From: SKVR01 sp046291875
Lineage (GTDB): Bacteria; Bacteroidota; Bacteroidia; Bacteroidales; UBA7960
Assembly: GCA_046291875.1 (NCBI GenBank)
Contig: JBKBSF010000002.1
Span: 186,001-250,000 of the forward strand
Length of the DNA stretch: 64,000 bases
Reading direction: 5' to 3'
The translations under genes were made by a program, and so were the position numbers. Below, piece after piece: positions 60,986 to 64,000 of the stretch. Positions within the stretch are counted from its first letter, which is position 1. Each line of letters starts with the position of its first letter. Under the pieces are notes generated by a model. That model was not told the origin of the DNA, made no database searches, and saw nothing but the letters and a program-made list of their open reading frames with translations.

Positions 60986-63388
60986 TTACTCAGCCTTGAG
61001 CCCTTCCACCGGATCTTTTATCACCAGCCGATAACTTTGGGAGACAATCACCCCAATGGCAACTACCATTGAGCCCATACCTGTAATGATGAAATACCAT
61101 GGAGTAATGGTTATAGCATAGGCAAAGGTATCAAGCCAGAAGCGCATGACCCACCATGCCAGTGGCCAGGCAATGATATTGGCCAGCAAAACCCAAATAA
61201 GCATCCCTTTCATAAGAGAGGCCATAATCTTCATAAAGCTGGCTCCCAACACTTTCCTGACACTGATTTCTTTTTTCCGGGCCAGCATAAGGTAGCTGGT
61301 AAGGCCAATCAACCCAATGAGACCGATTATGATGGCTACCAACGAACCTGCCCGTGCGATCAGGAAAACCCTTCTCTCTCCTTCATACTGTCTCAACATA
61401 ATCTGATCGAGCCAAACCCCTTGTGCAGCATACACCATGTCTCTGCTTTGTAAAACTTCTCGGACATACTGGTGAGTCTGCTGCGGATTCTGATCACTAA
61501 CTTTGACCCCCAGCAGTTGAAAATCGCCAAATGCAGGGGCAAAAACCAATGGACGAATGGAAGTATGCCGGGATTCAAAATGAAAATCTTCTACCACCCC
61601 AACAATTCTGCCTGGGGTTTGATAAAAAACCAGTTCTTCTCCAATGGGGTTGTCATATCCCAGCCTCCTTGCGGCAGCTTGATTGATCACCAATTCAAGC
61701 TCGCGGAAGGAACTATGTTCGCTGAGCCAGCGACCTGCACTGAGCTTCAACCCAAACAACTCCTTATAGTTTCCCATCGCCGCAAAACTCATGGCCAGGA
61801 TTTCTTCTTCCTGGTTCTGATCAACTCTGCGGATGGGCACACTAAACCCTTCAACCCCCGGGATGCCCGTAGCAGCAATCACTTGCTCCACACGGGGATT
61901 CGCATACAACTCATCGCGAATTGTTGCGAAAGAGCTCTTTATTCCTGGGGTTAGATCATCAAAAACCAGGATGTTCTCCGTATGTATCCGGTCATCCTTC
62001 TGTTGAAAAAACCTTAACTGATCAAACAGGATCCATACACAAATGACCAGAAACACCGAAATGGCGAACTGAAACACTACAAGAAGCAACCGCATTATGG
62101 GCTTGCCCTGTGCAGCAAAAAAGCGCCCTTTCATGATATCAACAGGTTGAAACCTGGAAAAATGCATGGCAGGATAAATACCTGACACAACCCCGGCAAA
62201 CAATGCAAACAAAAATAGAGCAGCAAAAAACTGAGGATTAAAAAAAGACCCCAGGTAAAACGTACTGCCAAAAAGTGTGGAGAGATGAGGAAGAAAAAGC
62301 TCCACTATAAACAAAGAAATCAAAACACTCAACATTGTTATCAGGACACTCTCACCTAAATAGTGCAATATGATATTTTTCCGATCACTACCCAATACTT
62401 TGCGTATGCCTGCTTCCAGGAGTCTTTTCTCAGAGCGTGCGGTACTAAGGTTAATAAAATTTGCCAGCACAATCACCAGGATCAATACTGCAAGCACCAT
62501 AAAAAGCGATACAACCTGCCTATTTCCCTGCGGACTAATATCTTGAGCCATAACACTTCCGAATCGTATGCTTGTAAGTGCTTGCAGATCTGCACTCATT
62601 AATTCCCTCAGTGATTCGGTGCGCAAAGGTTCTGCGGCAATTTCCCTTGCCCGGGCAGAAACCTTGTTGTGCAAAACCTCATGCATGGGCTGATCGAACA
62701 ACAGGTAAGTAGCAAAGAGAAATCCGCCAAAATGAAACATCATGGAGTCCATATCATTTACCGGCACCAGAAGATCAAACTGAAGGTGAGTATTGGTGGG
62801 AGGTGTTTGCACCACCCCTCCTACCTGGTAAGATTTGCGGTTCTGGTTCAACCGTCCAGCAGTCAAATCAACCTCAAGCAAGGTAAGATCAAACCTCTGC
62901 CCTACCGGGTCCTGATCTGAAAAAAGCCGTTGTGCCAGCGATGAGGTGATAACAGCCTTACGTGGATGCTGCAAAGTGCTAACCCCCAAACCCTGGATAA
63001 CAGGAAAATCAAAAAGATCAAAAAATGCTGGATCGACCATGAGCATTTTCACATTCCCAATCCGGGTATCGTTGTAAATTACAGTGGTTTTATTCTCAGC
63101 GATGCGCACAAAGCTTTGTATTTCGGGAAATTCTTCCAAAAGCACAGGCCCAACTGCCCCATGAGTGAAAGGAGCTTTACCTCCCTCATCACCCTTCATA
63201 TGAGTTACAACACGGTAGATATTGTTTCGCTGGGAATACATCCTTTCAAAACTCAACTCATGCAGCATAAAAAGGTAGAGCAGAATTACCACGGCCATAC
63301 CCAGCGAAAGGCCCAACAGATTGATAAGTGTGATTTTCAGTTCACGTAAGCCATTGCGAAAAGTAAGGATCAGGAAATACTTCAGCAT
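60986..63388 (-). CDS. Second MacB/FtsX-type ABC permease
   Basis: An 800-residue paralogue of the preceding permease with the same duplicated MacB-PCD/FtsX architecture. TM1 is at about 20-42, the first periplasmic domain at about 45-250, and the helix block carries STARSEKRLLEAGIRKVLGS. A second periplasmic domain and a final block with LARKKEISVRKVLGASFMKI follow. It lies 48 bases upstream of the other permease, so they are probably co-transcribed and may pair as a heterodimer. The ATP-binding subunit is not in the window. Confidence 0.85.
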   Translation of the reverse strand: MLKYFLILTFRNGLRELKITLINLLGLSLGMAVVILLYLFMLHELSFERMYSQRNNIYRVVTHMKGDEGGKAPFTHGAVGPVLLEEFPEIQSFVRIAENKTTVIYNDTRIGNVKMLMVDPAFFDLFDFPVIQGLGVSTLQHPRKAVITSSLAQRLFSDQDPVGQRFDLTLLEVDLTAGRLNQNRKSYQVGGVVQTPPTNTHLQFDLLVPVNDMDSMMFHFGGFLFATYLLFDQPMHEVLHNKVSARAREIAAEPLRTESLRELMSADLQALTSIRFGSVMAQDISPQGNRQVVSLFMVLAVLILVIVLANFINLSTARSEKRLLEAGIRKVLGSDRKNIILHYLGESVLITMLSVLISLFIVELFLPHLSTLFGSTFYLGSFFNPQFFAALFLFALFAGVVSGIYPAMHFSRFQPVDIMKGRFFAAQGKPIMRLLLVVFQFAISVFLVICVWILFDQLRFFQQKDDRIHTENILVFDDLTPGIKSSFATIRDELYANPRVEQVIAATGIPGVEGFSVPIRRVDQNQEEEILAMSFAAMGNYKELFGLKLSAGRWLSEHSSFRELELVINQAAARRLGYDNPIGEELVFYQTPGRIVGVVEDFHFESRHTSIRPLVFAPAFGDFQLLGVKVSDQNPQQTHQYVREVLQSRDMVYAAQGVWLDQIMLRQYEGERRVFLIARAGSLVAIIIGLIGLIGLTSYLMLARKKEISVRKVLGASFMKIMASLMKGMLIWVLLANIIAWPLAWWVMRFWLDTFAYAITITPWYFIITGMGSMVVAIGVIVSQSYRLVIKDPVEGLKAE

Positions 63389-63693
63389 TACAGTTTCAAA
63401 GATTAGTGGTTTGTAGGTTTTATACCTCTTGATGTGTTTCGCAACAAAAACAATCTTTGCGCCAAATTCACCACAAAGCTACATATCAACTACTTAAACC
63501 AAAACCAAAACCCCAAAACCGATCCATTTTCTGATTTCACAAGACAAAAACCGGACATCGGTGTACGGAAACGAACATTGCTTTAAACCGATCCTGCCCT
63601 GCATCCCATCTGTTTTATGTTGCTCAAACCAATGGCAACAGACCCAAACCAGCAACAGACATTATTTCACCGCCACCCCTCTCCGGATTGCCA

Positions 63694-63973
63694 TATCGAT
63701 AGCATCCCGGCAAACTTAACTTCCATCATCCCAGGGGCGTTATATCGATAGCACAATCATCCACCGCCCCACCCATAAGGTATTATATATCGATAGAATA
63801 AAGAACAACGAATAAAAACCACCCCGGAGGGGTGAAATACCGATAGCACAACCAGCTACCACCGCCAACCACCCACCCCGGCGGGGTGGAATAACCATTC
63901 CAAATATACCAAATTCTATTGCACCCCTCCGGGGTGCCCGTTCTCTCTGGCGTTATTACCTTTTCTATCGTTA
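63694..63973. repeat. REP-like palindromic repeat cluster
   Basis: Three TATCGATAG units (63694-63702, 63743-63751, 63788-63796) and two variants (63838-63846 and inverted 63965-63973) alternate with three 15-bp CACCCC-ggn-GGGGTG palindromes (63820-63834, 63874-63888, 63922-63936). This resembles mobile REP arrays of Bacteroidota. From 63389 to 63693 the DNA is AT-rich without a gene. The array continues toward the right edge. Confidence 0.75.
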
Positions 63974-64000
63974 TTTGCCCCCGCTGAGGGCGGAGGTGTT

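Noticed and set aside
63694..63973. CRISPR array at the right edge.
   Set aside because: The repeats are short palindromes with irregular spacing and no unique spacers of constant length.

Overview
This window comes from a Bacteroidota genome, most likely an anaerobic fermenter related to the Bacteroidales or Marinilabiliales. The evidence is Bacteroidota-type promoters (TTTG, 19-21 bases, TAnnTTTG), almost no Shine-Dalgarno sites, a secreted protein with a type IX secretion tail, a TonB-dependent receptor, and a complete succinate-to-butyrate operon beside [FeFe]-hydrogenases. No rRNA, tRNA, CRISPR array, prophage or intact insertion sequence was recognised. Functions are called by reading sequence motifs from memory; no database search was run.

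Layout, 0-13 kb: a DUF4130-type DNA-repair protein, then a lipid-export operon read leftwards. That operon holds a TetR repressor, an acyl-carrier-like protein without its serine, a cupin, an MMPL/RND transporter, an OMPLA-like barrel, a LolA-like protein, a DUF1302-like barrel and a DUF2147 protein. Two near-identical 20-bp operators mark its control points and a clear terminator at 979-1005 closes it. Next come a hemolysin III protein, an asymmetric ABC-F ATPase, a dolichol/phytol-kinase-like membrane protein and the radical-SAM partner of the first gene.

13-35 kb: a lipoprotein, a TonB-dependent receptor, a TPR histidine kinase, a Kelch-type secreted protein, and a four-gene Mce/Mla lipid transporter with a tandemly duplicated leader. 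Then comes a signalling and surface block: a SiaC-like phosphoprotein, a YwqK-repeat protein, a periplasmic-chaperone-like protein, a TPR/SpoIIE phosphatase, two related pilin-like proteins separated by a strong stem-loop, and an 1184-residue usher-like barrel ending in an OmpA domain. I read this as a candidate chaperone/usher-like surface-assembly system under partner-switch control.

35-42 kb: a 1719-residue fusion of an SLC12-type cation-chloride cotransporter, a long helical region and a P-loop ATPase domain, followed by an MscS-like channel and a small membrane protein. This is probably an osmotic or ion-homeostasis unit.

42-58 kb: an [FeFe]-hydrogenase signalling operon (two thioredoxin-like [2Fe-2S] proteins, a PAS-containing sensory hydrogenase, a SpoIIE phosphatase and a monomeric hydrogenase) behind a strong sigma-54 promoter. 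Beside it are a sigma-54 activator and the butyrate operon: 4-hydroxybutyryl-CoA dehydratase, CoA-transferase, 4-hydroxybutyrate dehydrogenase, succinate-semialdehyde dehydrogenase, acyl-CoA dehydrogenase and EtfBA. Together the butyrate enzymes convert succinyl-CoA to butyryl-CoA, and the hydrogenase block plausibly senses or balances redox state.

58-64 kb: two large MacB/FtsX-type permeases, then about 600 bases of palindromic REP-like repeats at the right edge.
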